A DNA stretch of 64,000 bases from Ralstonia insidiosa (GTDB taxonomy: Bacteria > Pseudomonadota > Gammaproteobacteria > Burkholderiales > Burkholderiaceae), in contig NZ_VZPV01000001.1 of the NCBI RefSeq assembly GCF_008801405.1, positions 558,001-622,000 of the forward strand. The letters run 5' to 3'. The position numbers were made by a program, and so were the translations under genes. Below the pieces are notes generated by a model. The model made no database searches and had not been told where the DNA came from. It saw only the letters and a program-made list of their open reading frames with translations. This document shows positions 1 to 10,300 of the stretch, in pieces (the stretch's first letter is position 1; each line of letters starts with the position of its first letter).

Positions 1-878
1 AACTGGATGCCGATACCGGCCGCCGGTTTGCCGTTGTAGCGCGAGAGGATCGAGTAATCCTGGCCGCCCAGCTCCACGCGGGCCACATCGCCCAGCAGCA
101 CTTTCGAGCCATCCGGGTTGACCTTGAGCAGCACGTTGCGGAACTGCTCGGCGGTTTGCAGGCGCGTCTGTGCGGTGATGGTGGCGTTCAACTGCTGGCC
201 GGACACTGCGGGTGCGCCGCCCAACTGGCCAGCCGACACGTCGGCGTTTTGCGCCTGCACGGCGTTGGCCACATCATTGGTGGTGAGCTGATAGCTCGTG
301 AGCTTGTTCGGGTCCAGCCACAGGCGCATGGCATACGGCGCACCGAACACGGTGACGGTACCGACGCCGGGCAGGCGGCTGATCGGATCCTTCATCGTCG
401 AGTTGATGTAGTCGCCCAGTGCGCTCTTGTCCATCGAGCCATCGGTGGAGACCACCCCCAGCACCATCAGGAAGCTCGCGTTGGCCTTGGCCACGCTGAT
501 GCCCAACTGCTGCACCACCTGCGGCAGCAGCGGCGTGGCCAGCTGCAGCTTGTTCTGCACCTGCACCTGCGCGATGTTCGGGTCCGCCGCCGATGTAAAC
601 GTCAGCGTGATCTGCACGTTGCCGGCGGAGTCCGACGTCGACGCCATGTATTGCAGGTTGTCGATGCCGTTCATCTGCTGCTCGATCACCTGCGTGACGG
701 TGTCCTCCACCGTCTTGGCGCTCGCACCCGGGTAGGTGGCGTTGATCACCACCGACGGCAGCGCGATGGTCGGATACTGCGACACCGGCAGGCTGGTGAT
801 GGACAAAGCCCCCGCCAGCATGATGACGATGGCGACCACCCACGCAAAGATCGGGCGGTCAATAAAGAAGCGTGCCAT
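1..878 (-). CDS. RND multidrug efflux permease, HAE1 family (partial, 3' end outside window)
   Basis: Inner-membrane RND pump subunit that exports hydrophobic drugs with proton antiport as part of a tripartite complex. The visible 292 residues begin MARFFIDRP, the usual HAE1 start, with the first transmembrane helix at about residues 10-30, then the beginning of the periplasmic porter domain. The start ATG is at 876-878. It lies 15 bp downstream of the adaptor gene on the same strand, so the two form an operon. It is a paralogue of the complete permease at 7379-10531, whose N-terminus is closely similar. The gene runs off the left edge, so it cannot be said whether an outer-membrane channel gene follows. 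Confidence 0.95.
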   Translation of the reverse strand, partial: MARFFIDRPIFAWVVAIVIMLAGALSITSLPVSQYPTIALPSVVINATYPGASAKTVEDTVTQVIEQQMNGIDNLQYMASTSDSAGNVQITLTFTSAADPNIAQVQVQNKLQLATPLLPQVVQQLGISVAKANASFLMVLGVVSTDGSMDKSALGDYINSTMKDPISRLPGVGTVTVFGAPYAMRLWLDPNKLTSYQLTTNDVANAVQAQNADVSAGQLGGAPAVSGQQLNATITAQTRLQTAEQFRNVLLKVNPDGSKVLLGDVARVELGGQDYSILSRYNGKPAAGIGIQ

Positions 879-893
879 GTTGAATGCCCTCGC

Positions 894-2102
894 TTATTTG
901 GCCGCAACCTGCGCCGCCGGTGCGGAGGCCGCATCCGGGGTTGCTGGTTGCGTGGCGGGAGCATCGGCTGCCACGGTCGTCACATCCGCACCCGGCTTGA
1001 CCTTTTGCAAGCCGTTCACGATGACCTTGTCGCCGGCGGTCAGGCCGCTTTCGATCACCCATACCGAGCCGACGGCCGTGGTGGTTTTCACGGGGCGTGC
1101 TTCCACCTTGTTCTGCGCGTTGACGATCATCACCGTGGCGTTGCCTGCGGCATCGCGCGAGAGCGCGGCCTGCGGCACCGTCAGCGCGTTCTGCTGCGTG
1201 GCCTGGTCCAGGCGCGCGCGCACGAACATGCCGGGCAGCAGGTCCTTGTTGGGGTTCGGGAATTCCGCGCGCAGGCTGACCGACCCGGTGGTCTGGTCCA
1301 CCGTGATGTCGGAGAACTTGAACGTGCCCGGCAGCGGGTACACCGTGCCGTCATCCAGCACCAGGTGCACCTGGGCTGCCTTGCCGTCCACGCCTTGCAA
1401 CTGGCCGGCCTGCATGGCGCGGCGCAGCGCCAGGATTTGCGTGCTGGCCTGCGTCACATCCACGTAGATCGGGTCGAGCTGCGTGACGGTCGCCATGAGC
1501 GTGGCATCGCCCTGCCCGACCAGCGCGCCTTCCGTCACCTGTGCGGCACCGATGCGGCCATCGATGGGCGAGTTGACTTTGGTGTAGCCGAGGTTCAGCT
1601 CGGCCGTGCGTACTGCTGCGCGGGCTGAGGCCAAGTCTGCCTCGCTCTGCTTCACGGCGATGACGGCGTTGTCGTAGTCCTGCTTGCTGACCGCGTTGAT
1701 GGGCACCAGATCGCGATAGCGTGCCTCTTGCAAGGCGGCTTGCGCCAGCGTGGCCTGGGCCTTGGCAGCGGCGGCGCGGGCGCTATCTAGTGTCGCTTGC
1801 AGCGGGGCCGGGTCGATCTGAAACAACGATTGGCCAGCCTTGACCTCGCTGCCTTCCACGAACTGCTTCTTGAGCACGATGCCTGCAGCACGTGCGCGCA
1901 CCTGCGCTACGCGCACGGGGTTCACGCGTCCGGGCAGCTCAACGGCCACCGGCAGGTTTTGCGCGGCGACGGTGACGACGCCCACTTCAACAGGGCCCGC
2001 AGCATGTGGCACGGGTTTGTCTTTGCCGCAGGCGGCAAGCACGGTCACCAGCGCGGCAGCAGCCACCAGGCGACGGGAACACAACAGGGAACGGTTACGC
2101 AT
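894..2102 (-). CDS. RND efflux periplasmic adaptor lipoprotein (membrane fusion protein, AcrA/MexA type)
   Basis: Links an RND permease to an outer-membrane channel. The 402-residue product starts at ATG 2102, which gives a short basic n-region, a hydrophobic core and a lipobox (LAAC) at about residue 20, so it is a lipoprotein anchored in the inner membrane. Lipoyl/barrel-sandwich segments (RARAAGIVLKK; YTKVNSPIDGRIG) flank an alpha-helical hairpin rich in Ala, Gln and Glu. Upstream in-frame codons reach 2294 but carry no signal peptide, so the 2102 start is preferred. It is the first gene of the operon with the partial permease and a paralogue of 6104-7363. No local regulator gene adjoins it. 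Confidence 0.93.
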   Translation of the reverse strand: MRNRSLLCSRRLVAAAALVTVLAACGKDKPVPHAAGPVEVGVVTVAAQNLPVAVELPGRVNPVRVAQVRARAAGIVLKKQFVEGSEVKAGQSLFQIDPAPLQATLDSARAAAAKAQATLAQAALQEARYRDLVPINAVSKQDYDNAVIAVKQSEADLASARAAVRTAELNLGYTKVNSPIDGRIGAAQVTEGALVGQGDATLMATVTQLDPIYVDVTQASTQILALRRAMQAGQLQGVDGKAAQVHLVLDDGTVYPLPGTFKFSDITVDQTTGSVSLRAEFPNPNKDLLPGMFVRARLDQATQQNALTVPQAALSRDAAGNATVMIVNAQNKVEARPVKTTTAVGSVWVIESGLTAGDKVIVNGLQKVKPGADVTTVAADAPATQPATPDAASAPAAQVAAK

Positions 2103-2445
2103 GACGCGTCCTCGGCTAACAAATCGTGGGTTGATGGAGCGCCCCGCCAAGAGTTGGCGGTGGCGTTGGTCAGGCGTGAGGGCGATGAGGGGGCGGCACA
2201 GCGTCGGGCGGCATGTGTGCCGGCAGTGCAGCCGTATCACCCGCATGTAGTACCGCGTAAGCCAATGGCCGAGGCAGCTTGCCTGATCAGTCAATCGGCA
2301 AATATAAGGATGCCGATGTTGCGGTGCACCCTAACCAAGCAGAACGACATCTTTTCAACATGAATTTAAGAAGTCGCTTGGGAATCGTCTGAAAAACGGC
2401 CCCCGGTACGGTGTTACGCGCAACAGCCTGTTGTTGCCAATGGGA

Positions 2446-3867
2446 TTAGAGGCTCAGCAGTTCTTCCGCCACCGTCGGGTGCAGGCCCACCGTGGTGCGC
2501 AGATGCTTGAGCCGCACCCCCATGCGCACCGCCACCGCCAGCGCCTGGATGATCTCGGGCGCGGCGTTGTCGACGATGTGGGCGCCAAGCACACGCCCGC
2601 TGCGCGCGTTGCACACCAGCTTGATCAGCGATTCCATGCCGGTGCCGGCAAAGCGCTGTTCGAGTGAAACGAAGCGGCGGACCACGACGTCGATGCGGTC
2701 GGCGGTGGCGCGTTTGTCGGTGTCTGCACGGTCTGGCCAGCGCGTGCGTGCGTCAGCTTCGGTCAAGCCCACGGTGGCGATGGCCGGGTCGCAGAACACT
2801 GCCGTCGGCACCGCATTCATGTCGGGCAGTCGCAGCATCCCCTTCAGGCCCTTGCCGAACAGACGCTCCGCCACGTACTGCCCCTGTGCGGTGGCCACGG
2901 GCGTGAGCTGCTGCGCGCTGCTGACATCGCCCACGGCATGCACGCCGCGCGCGCGGGTACGGAAGTGGCGGTCCACGGCGATACCGCCGCGCGCATCGAG
3001 CGAGACACCTGCCGCGTCCAGCCCCAGCCCCGCCGTAGTTGGTGCGCGACCGATGGCGGCCAGTACGCGCTGGGCACGCAGCACGCGTGGGATGTCACTG
3101 GACGTGTCGTCGCTCACGTAGACGGCCACGCCATCGCCATTGACCGCATCGCGCTCCACGCGCACGACGTCGGCGTTTGGTACAAGGTCGACGCCGCAGT
3201 GGGCTAACGCCTGCGCGGAGGCCTCCGACACGGCGACATCAAATTCGGACAGCACGCGTGCCTCGCGCACCAGCAGCGTCACGCGCACGCCAAAGCGCGC
3301 CAGCATCGATGCCAACTCCACCGCCACCACACCACCGCCCACGATGATGAGCGAGGCGGGCAGTGTGTCCCAGCCGAAAACGTCGTCGGAGCTGCAAGCG
3401 AGTTCGGCGCCGGGCACCGGTAGCGGAACAGGGTGTGCGCCGGTGGCCAGCACCACCTGCCGCGCGCGCAGCGTGGTCTTGCCGGTCTCGCCGTGCAACC
3501 GGACGATGCCGCGCCCGCGCAGCGACGCCATGCCGGTCAGCCACTGCACCCCTGCGTCCAGCAGGTGTGAGTGATAGACCTCGTTCAGGCGCGCCACCTC
3601 GGCGCGGGTGCGGGCGATGGCCTGGCCCCAGGCGTCGGCGGCATGCGTCGCGCGCAGGCAACGCGCAATCGTCTGTGACCAGGCCGCACCGTAACCGAGC
3701 AGTTTCTTGGGCACGCAGCCGCGATTGACGCAGGTGCCGCCCACCTGTGCGCGGTCGATGATCAGGGTGCGCGCGCCCAACTGCGCTGCACGGCGCGCGG
3801 CCGCCAGCCCGGCCGAGCCGGCGCCGATCACGATCAAATCAAAGGAGGCTGCGGATTTTGCGGGCAT
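2446..3867 (-). CDS. gor: Glutathione-disulfide reductase-like FAD/NAD(P) oxidoreductase
   Basis: Class I pyridine nucleotide-disulfide oxidoreductase, 473 residues from ATG 3867. It has an N-terminal FAD dinucleotide fold (VIGAGSAGLAAARRAA), the redox-active disulfide GGTCVNRGCVPKK, a second Rossmann fold for NAD(P)H (IIVGGGVVAVELA), the FAD-contacting segment VHAVGDV, and the C-terminal dimer-interface HPTVAEELL containing the catalytic His-Glu pair. This set fits glutathione reductase; substrate choice cannot be proved from motifs, and a trypanothione or mercuric reductase-like role is less likely because no N-terminal metal-binding domain is present. The gene is monocistronic in appearance, between the two efflux loci on the minus strand. 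Confidence 0.85.
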   Translation of the reverse strand: MPAKSAASFDLIVIGAGSAGLAAARRAAQLGARTLIIDRAQVGGTCVNRGCVPKKLLGYGAAWSQTIARCLRATHAADAWGQAIARTRAEVARLNEVYHSHLLDAGVQWLTGMASLRGRGIVRLHGETGKTTLRARQVVLATGAHPVPLPVPGAELACSSDDVFGWDTLPASLIIVGGGVVAVELASMLARFGVRVTLLVREARVLSEFDVAVSEASAQALAHCGVDLVPNADVVRVERDAVNGDGVAVYVSDDTSSDIPRVLRAQRVLAAIGRAPTTAGLGLDAAGVSLDARGGIAVDRHFRTRARGVHAVGDVSSAQQLTPVATAQGQYVAERLFGKGLKGMLRLPDMNAVPTAVFCDPAIATVGLTEADARTRWPDRADTDKRATADRIDVVVRRFVSLEQRFAGTGMESLIKLVCNARSGRVLGAHIVDNAAPEIIQALAVAVRMGVRLKHLRTTVGLHPTVAEELLSL

Positions 3868-3980
3868 GGCGGTGTCCGTCTGTCCATCAAGGTGGCATCG
3901 GCCGGACGGCCATGGCGGCACGCCGGCGGGCGCACCGTGTGCAGCAAACGGCGCGACCGCCGCTTGCCGGATGACGATGG

Positions 3981-4874
3981 CTACGCAGCCACCGGTTCGG
4001 CGAACCCGCGTGGAAGTTCGCGCAGGAAGGTTTCGCCGTCATGACGGCCGAGCGCATAGGCGTCGCGCATGGCGCCCGGGCGGGTGTAGTCCCAGCTCGA
4101 GATCGGCACCTTGCGCGAGGGCTGCACGTAAAAGCGGCGCTGCACGCCGCCGGCCACCGGCACATCCATGCGGAAGAACGTTGGGCGCGGGTACAGGCGC
4201 GTCACCAGCACCAGTGCATCGCCCGGGGTCGGGTCCAGCGCGTGCACCGGCACGTTGTCGACCATGCCGCCGTCGAGCACCGGCCGCCCCGCGCGCCGCA
4301 GGACCGGCGTGAACGGCGGGGTCGATGCGGATTGCAGCAACAGGTCGGCCAGCTCTTCGGGCGAGGCGCAATCCTGCGCGCGCACGAATTCGGGCGTGAA
4401 GCCCAGGCGCCGGCCCAATGTCGGGTGCAGCGTCTTACGGACGTGCTTTTCGATGTTGTACGCGATCAGCCCCGCCGCCACGGCCGTGCGCGCGCCCATC
4501 CAGCGTGGGATATGCGCCACGCCGATGCGGATCTCGGGCGCCTGCGCCAGCCGCGCGAAGCGGCCCTCGCCAAACACCGTCAGCAGCGCCGTGCGGTACA
4601 TGCCGTAGTGCGGGAACACGCGCTCGCCGCGCAGCAGGTTGCCCCAGTGGGCGTTGCGCTTGTTGTGGCGTAGGGTCTCGCCGTAGTAGTCCATCAGCTC
4701 GGCGGAATTCCAGGCGTGCAGCATGCAGGCCGTCGATGCGCCGGCCGAGATGCCGGTGATCACACGTGGCGCCAGGCCCAGTTCGGGCTGCACGACATCC
4801 CACCATCCGGCTTGCCACCAGCAGCGGTTGCCACCGCCGGCAAACACCATCTGATCGAAGGTGGGCGTGCTCAT
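3981..4874 (-). CDS. Patatin-like phospholipase
   Basis: Serine acyl hydrolase of the patatin fold, 297 residues. The N-terminal oxyanion-hole glycines (FAGGGNRCWWQ), the nucleophile elbow GISAG (GxSxG, Ser about residue 44) and the catalytic-dyad aspartate in DGGMVDN (about residue 197) are all present, so it should be active. No signal peptide is visible, which suggests a cytosolic or membrane-peripheral lipase. Its start overlaps the end of the upstream TetR gene by 4 bp, so the regulator and the lipase are co-transcribed and translationally coupled. That ties it to the efflux regulator, possibly in lipid or membrane remodelling; this last point is inference. Confidence 0.9.
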   Translation of the reverse strand: MSTPTFDQMVFAGGGNRCWWQAGWWDVVQPELGLAPRVITGISAGASTACMLHAWNSAELMDYYGETLRHNKRNAHWGNLLRGERVFPHYGMYRTALLTVFGEGRFARLAQAPEIRIGVAHIPRWMGARTAVAAGLIAYNIEKHVRKTLHPTLGRRLGFTPEFVRAQDCASPEELADLLLQSASTPPFTPVLRRAGRPVLDGGMVDNVPVHALDPTPGDALVLVTRLYPRPTFFRMDVPVAGGVQRRFYVQPSRKVPISSWDYTRPGAMRDAYALGRHDGETFLRELPRGFAEPVAA

Positions 4875-5542
4875 GCGGAGGCCTCGGTACGGGCGGAGCC
4901 AGTACCCGGCTGCGGCAGGCGCAGCGCGGGCGAATACTTCAGGGTGTCGATGCAGGCGTCCATGAGGCGCTCGCGTTTGCTGGCGAGGGAGGAGGCATCC
5001 GGATAGAACAGGAAGTCGCCCATGATGCCGTTGAACGTGGCATGGAAATGCGACACCGCCAGGGGAATGTCCAGGTCAGTCGGCAACTGCCCGCGCCGCG
5101 TTGCCTGTTCGATGATGCTGGTCAGGTGCGTCATGCCTTCCTCAAACGATTCCTGCTGGCGCTTGAGGATGGGGCTCGTGTCTTCCACGAACTCGCACTT
5201 GTTGAACATGATCTCGAAGACTTTGCGCCAGTGCGCGTCTTCCACCAGTTGGCGTAGCAGAAAGTTGCCCACTGTGCGCAGTTCACCCAGTGGGTCGTCG
5301 GCTTCCACCCCCAGTGGCGTGCACATGGTTTCCATCGGCAGCTTCACACGCTCGCACATGGCGGCGAACACGTCCGCCTTGTTGCGGAAATGCCAGTAGA
5401 TGGCGCCGCGCGTCACGCCTGCGGCCTGTGCGATATCCGATAGCGACGTGCGTGCCACGCCACGTGCATAAAACACGTCTTCTGCCGCATCCAGGATGCG
5501 GTTGCGTGTTTCCAGTGCTTCTTCCTTGGTTCGTCTGACCAT
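4871..5542 (-). CDS. acrR: TetR/AcrR family repressor of the adjacent efflux operon
   Basis: 223-residue TetR-family repressor. The N-terminal helix-turn-helix (about residues 10-55: ILDAAEDVFYARG ... VTRGAIYWHFRNKADVF) closely resembles AcrR/TtgR/MexZ-type efflux repressors, and the C-terminal two thirds form the helical ligand-binding and dimerisation domain (TetR_C_2-like). It is divergently oriented to the acrAB-oprM-like operon at 6104-12093, with a 24-bp AcrR-like operator in the shared intergenic region, so it most likely represses that operon and perhaps itself. It is translationally coupled to the downstream patatin gene. The symbol is assigned by similarity and operator, not by a database match. 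Confidence 0.85.
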   Translation of the reverse strand: MVRRTKEEALETRNRILDAAEDVFYARGVARTSLSDIAQAAGVTRGAIYWHFRNKADVFAAMCERVKLPMETMCTPLGVEADDPLGELRTVGNFLLRQLVEDAHWRKVFEIMFNKCEFVEDTSPILKRQQESFEEGMTHLTSIIEQATRRGQLPTDLDIPLAVSHFHATFNGIMGDFLFYPDASSLASKRERLMDACIDTLKYSPALRLPQPGTGSARTEASA

Positions 5543-5772
5543 GATCTTCCAGAGGAACGCTGGCTCACCCTGCCAGCGTTCTTTCGATTCGCTTTTGTGC
5601 GCCGCACAATCTTTGGCAACGCATTATTTCATACTGCGCAACACTGCGCCCAGTGCTTCAGGCGATGCAGACCTTGATGGATCGCACCTTGCCGCGATCC
5701 CGCGCCGTTCCGCCATTGCAACGAATTTAGCCAAAGTTGCAACAATGGCCCTGCTTCGCCCAAGGATCCTGC

Positions 5773-5801
5773 TTACATACATGCGTGAACGTATCTATAA
5801 T
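5773..5801 (+). promoter_or_regulatory. AcrR-type operator overlapping the efflux operon promoter
   Basis: Positions 5774-5797 read as an imperfect inverted repeat (TACATACAT, central GCGTGA, ACGTATCTA) that follows the E. coli acrAB operator closely over its 24 bp, differing at only a few bases. A plus-strand promoter sits on it: -35 TTACAT at 5773-5778, a 17-bp spacer and a perfect -10 TATAAT at 5796-5801. Repressor binding here would cover both elements. The leader from there to the adaptor start is about 300 nt. Confidence 0.75.
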
Positions 5802-6103
5802 AGCGCGCACTTCGCCTGTTGCACATCGCAACATTCGCCAGATCAACTTGGTCTGTTCTACAGCCCGAGCGTCTTGTGACTGGGGGAAGCACTGCAGCAA
5901 ATCGCGCTCGTTCTCGTGTCGTTGAGTCCGTTTTGTTGCGACTTCGTCGCAAACGCCGTATCGCATGCCATCGGATGCGGCTAGGATCGTGCGTTTCAAT
6001 TGTATTTTTTGGTTTCGCTGACGGTTTGCCGATACCGCACTCGCACTCGTTTGCGCGGCGGCGCGGCGCCCGGCATTCCGCTTATCGCCACATGGGGTCA
6101 TCT

Positions 6104-7363
6104 ATGACGAACACCCGCCGTTATCACCAACTCGCTGCCGCCGCATTCATGGTGGTGGCGCTTGCAGCCTGCGGCAACAAGCAGGCACAAGGGCCGGGCG
6201 GCGCCGGCATGCCTCCGGCCGAAGTCGGCGTTGTGACTGTGCAGCCGCACGCTGTCGGTCTGACCAGCGAATTGCCGGGTCGCCTGGAAGCCACGCGTGT
6301 GGCCCAGGTGCGCGCGCGGGTCGCGGGCATCGTGCTCAAGCGTTCGTACGCTGAAGGCAGTGACGTAAAGGCTGGCCAGCAGCTGTTCCAGATCGACCCG
6401 GCGCAGTACCAGGCCTCGCTCGACAGCGCCAAGGCGCAACTGGCACGCTCCGAAGCCACGCAAACGCAGGCGCAACTGAAGGCCGAGCGCTACAAGCCGC
6501 TGGTCGCCACCAACGCCATCAGCAAGCAGGATTACGACGATGCGACGGCCGCTGCCAAGCAGGCCACCGCTGACGTAGCTGCCGCGCGCGCTGCCGTGGA
6601 AACCGCCAAGCTGAATCTCGGTTACGCCAGCGTCACTTCGCCGATCGCCGGCCGCGCCGGTCTGGCACAGATCACTGAAGGCGCACTGGTTGGCCAGGGT
6701 GAAGCCACGCTGCTGACCACCGTGCAGCAGATCGACCCGATCTACCTGACCTTCACGCAGTCGAGCACTGAGGTGATGCGCCTGCAGGAAGCGCTCAAGG
6801 CCGGCAAGCTGGCCAAGGCTGGCGGTGATGCCGCCAAGGTCACGCTGGTGACGGAAGACGGCCGCGCCTATGCGCAGCCCGGCAAGCTGTACTTCTCTGA
6901 CCTGACGGTGGACCCGGCCACCGGCACGATCACGCTGCGCGCGATTGTTCCGAACGCCGACCGCACGCTGTTGCCAGGCATGTACGTGCGCGCCCGTCTG
7001 GAGCAGGCGGTGGACGAGCAGGCCATCACGGTGCCGCAACAGGCCGTGACGCGCAGCCCGGATGGTGCCTCGGTCATGATCGTAGACGCCGATGGCAAGG
7101 TGGCGGTGCGTCAGGTTCAGGCGGACCGTTCAACTGGTACGGAGTGGATCGTCTCCAGCGGACTGAAGGCGGGTGACAAGGTCATCGTCGACGGCCTGCA
7201 GAAGGTTCGCCCAGGCGCGCCGGTGAAGGCTGTGCCGTGGCAACCGGGCGCAGCGCCGGGCCAAGGTCAGGGCCAAGCCAAGCCAGGTCAGGGTGCAGCA
7301 CCTGCTGCCAGCGCCCCAGCAGCAAGCGCCCCCGCTGCCAGCGCACCGGCAGCCAAGCAGTAA
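6104..7363 (+). CDS. acrA: RND efflux periplasmic adaptor lipoprotein AcrA/MexA type
   Basis: Membrane fusion protein of a tripartite multidrug pump, 419 residues. The signal peptide ends in the lipobox LAAC (about residue 22). Barrel-sandwich halves (RARVAGIVLKRSYAEGSDV; GYASVTSPIAGRAG), a Gln/Ala-rich helical hairpin and the beta-barrel/MP domain follow in the usual order. The C-terminus ends in a low-complexity Gly/Gln and then Ser-Ala-Pro repeat tail. ATG 6104 is preferred over 6092 because a GGGG ribosome-binding run lies 6 nt before it. It is the first gene of an adaptor-permease-channel operon (15 bp to the next gene), downstream of the AcrR-like operator. Confidence 0.95.
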   Translation: MTNTRRYHQLAAAAFMVVALAACGNKQAQGPGGAGMPPAEVGVVTVQPHAVGLTSELPGRLEATRVAQVRARVAGIVLKRSYAEGSDVKAGQQLFQIDPAQYQASLDSAKAQLARSEATQTQAQLKAERYKPLVATNAISKQDYDDATAAAKQATADVAAARAAVETAKLNLGYASVTSPIAGRAGLAQITEGALVGQGEATLLTTVQQIDPIYLTFTQSSTEVMRLQEALKAGKLAKAGGDAAKVTLVTEDGRAYAQPGKLYFSDLTVDPATGTITLRAIVPNADRTLLPGMYVRARLEQAVDEQAITVPQQAVTRSPDGASVMIVDADGKVAVRQVQADRSTGTEWIVSSGLKAGDKVIVDGLQKVRPGAPVKAVPWQPGAAPGQGQGQAKPGQGAAPAASAPAASAPAASAPAAKQ

Positions 7364-7378
7364 ACAAGGAGCCATCGC

Positions 7379-10300
7379 ATGGCAAAGTTTTTCATCGATC
7401 GCCCGGTCTTTGCCTGGGTGCTCGCGCTGTTCATCATCCTGGCTGGGGCGATCTCGATCACCCAGCTGCCGATCTCGCAGTACCCGACCATCGCGCCGCC
7501 GTCCATCATCATCACGGCAACGTATCCGGGCGCCAATGCGAAGACGCTGGACGAATCCGTCACCAGCATCATCGAGCAGGAAATGAACGGTGCGGACGGC
7601 CTGCTCTATATGGAGTCGGTCAGCCAGGGCGGTAACGGCCAGGCCACCATTACCGTGACGTTCAAGGCCGGTACCGATCCGGCGCTGGCGCAGGTGGACG
7701 TGCAGAACCGTCTGAAGCGCGTGGAAGCGCGTCTGCCCTCACAGGTGACGCAGCAGGGCGTGCAGGTCGACAAGGCCCGCGCCAACTTCCTGCTGTTCGC
7801 CACGCTGGCGTCGACCGACGGCAAGATGGACCCGGTGGCGCTGGGTGACTACATCTCGCGCAACGTGCTCAATGAAATCAAGCGCGTGCCGGGTGTGGGC
7901 CAGGCGGTTCTGTTCGGTACGGAACGCGCGATGCGCGTCTGGATCGATCCGGCCAAGCTGGTCGGCTACAAGCTGACCCCAACCGACGTCTACAACGCCA
8001 TCCGCGCACAGAACTCGCTGGTCTCGGCCGGTACGATCGGCGATCTGCCGTCCGTTTCCGACCAGCCGCTCGCGGCCACGGTCGTGGTGGAAGGCCAGCT
8101 CACGACCACCGAGCAGTTCGGCAACATCGTGCTGGTGTCCAAGCCCGACGGCTCGCTGGTTCGCGTGAAGGATGTGGCGCGCCTGGAGCTGGGTGGCCAG
8201 ACCTACTCGACGTCGGCCCGCATCAACGGCCAGCCGATCTCGGCCATTGGTGTGCAGCTCTCGCCCACCGGTAACGCGCTGGGCACCGCCAAGGCCGTGA
8301 AGGCCAAGCTGGAAGAGCTGTCGAAGTACTTCCCGGCCGGCGTGGAATACAAGGTGCCGTACGACACCTCGAAGTTCGTCCAGATCTCGATCGAAGAAGT
8401 GGTCAAGACGCTGTTCGAGGCCATGGTGCTGGTGTTCCTGGTGATGCTGCTGTTCCTGCAGAACATTCGCTACACGCTGGTGCCGTCGATCGTGGTGCCG
8501 ATCTCGCTGCTGGGCGCGTTTGCCGTGATGAACGCGTTGGGCTTCTCGATCAACGTGCTGACCATGTTCGGCCTGGTGCTGGCGATCGGTATCCTGGTTG
8601 ACGATGCGATTGTGGTCGTGGAAAACGTCGAGCGGATCATGGCCGAAGAAGGCCTACCCCCGCGCGAAGCCACCCGCAAGGCCATGGGCCAGATCACCGG
8701 CGCCATCATCGGGATTACGCTGGTGCTGATGGCCGTGTTCATCCCGATGGCGTTCTTCTCGGGCTCGGTGGGCGCGATCTATCGCCAGTTCTCGCTGTCG
8801 ATGGTGTCGTCGATCTTCTTCTCGGCACTCATGGCACTGACGCTCACGCCGGCACTGTGCTCGACGCTGCTCAAGCCGATCGAGAAGGGTTCGCACCACG
8901 AGAAGAAAGGCTTCTACGGCTGGTTCAACCGCATGTTCTCGAGCACCACGAACCGCTACCAAAGCTTCGTGGAGCGCATGCTGAAGAAGACCTTCCGCTA
9001 CATGGTCATCTATGTTGCGCTGATCGCAGCGGTGGTGCTCCTGTTCCTGCGCCTGCCGTCTTCGTTCCTGCCGACTGAAGACCAGGGTTACATCGTGACC
9101 AACATCCAGTTGCCGCCGGGCGCATCGGCCAACCGCACGTTGGAAGTGATCAAGCAGGTCGAGAACTACTACAAGCAGGAAAAGGCGGTCGAGAACATCG
9201 TGGCCGTGCAGGGTTTCAGCTTCTCGGGCAACGGGCCGAACGCCGGTATCGTGTTCACCCCGTTCAAGGACTGGAGCGAGCGCAAGGGCAAGGATCAAAC
9301 CGCCGATGCGGTGGCCGGCCGTGCCTTCGGTGCGCTGTTCGGTGGTATTCGCGATGCGATCGTGTTCCCGCTGAACCCGCCGCCGATTCCGGAACTGGGT
9401 AACGCAACGGGCTTCACGTTCCGTCTGCAAGACCGCGCGGGTCTGGGGCATGACGCCTTGATCGCCGCCCGCAATCAACTGATGGGGATGGCGGCGCAAA
9501 GCAAGGTCATCACGGGTATGCGACCGGAAGGTCTGGAAGACTCGCCGCAGTACCAGGTCGATATCGACCGCGAGAAGGCCAATGCGCTGGGCGTGTCCTT
9601 CACCGATATCAACGCCGTGCTGTCGACGGCGCTGGGCTCGGCGTACGCCAACGACTTCCCGAACTACGGTCGTCAGCAGCGTGTGATCGTGCAAGCGGAC
9701 AAGATCAACCGCATGCAGCCCGAAGACATCATGAACCTGTACGTACGCAACGGGCAGGGCAACATGGTGCCGATGTCGACGTTCGCGAAGGGCCATTGGA
9801 TCGTCGGCCCGGTGCAGCTCGTGCGCTACAACGGCTATCCGGCGGTTCGCCTGTCGGGTGCGGCCGCGCCGGGTGCCAGCTCGGGTGATGCCATGGCCGA
9901 GATGGAACGCCTGGCCGGTAAGCTGCCGGCGGGTATCGGTTACGAGTGGACGGGCCAGTCGCTGCAGGAAAAGGCCTCCGGCTCGCAAGCGCCGGCGCTG
10001 TATGCGCTGTCGCTGCTGGCGGTGTTCCTGGTGCTGGCTGCGTTGTACGAAAGCTGGTCGATTCCGGCGGCGGTGATTCTGGTGGTGCCGCTGGGCGTGC
10101 TCGGCGCACTGCTGGGCGTGACGCTGCGCGCCATGCCGGATGACGTGTACTTCAAGGTCGGCCTGATTGCGGTGGTGGGCTTGTCCGCCAAGAACGCGAT
10201 TCTGATCATCGAGTTTGCGAAGGACTTGCAGGCGCAAGGCAAGGGCCTGATCGAGGCCACGCTGGAAGCGGTGCACCTGCGGTTCCGCCCGATCATCATG

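Noticed and set aside
156..1628. Long plus-strand open frame of 490 codons
   Set aside because: It runs antisense to the RND permease and adaptor genes and has an Arg/His-rich composition typical of GC-rich shadow frames.
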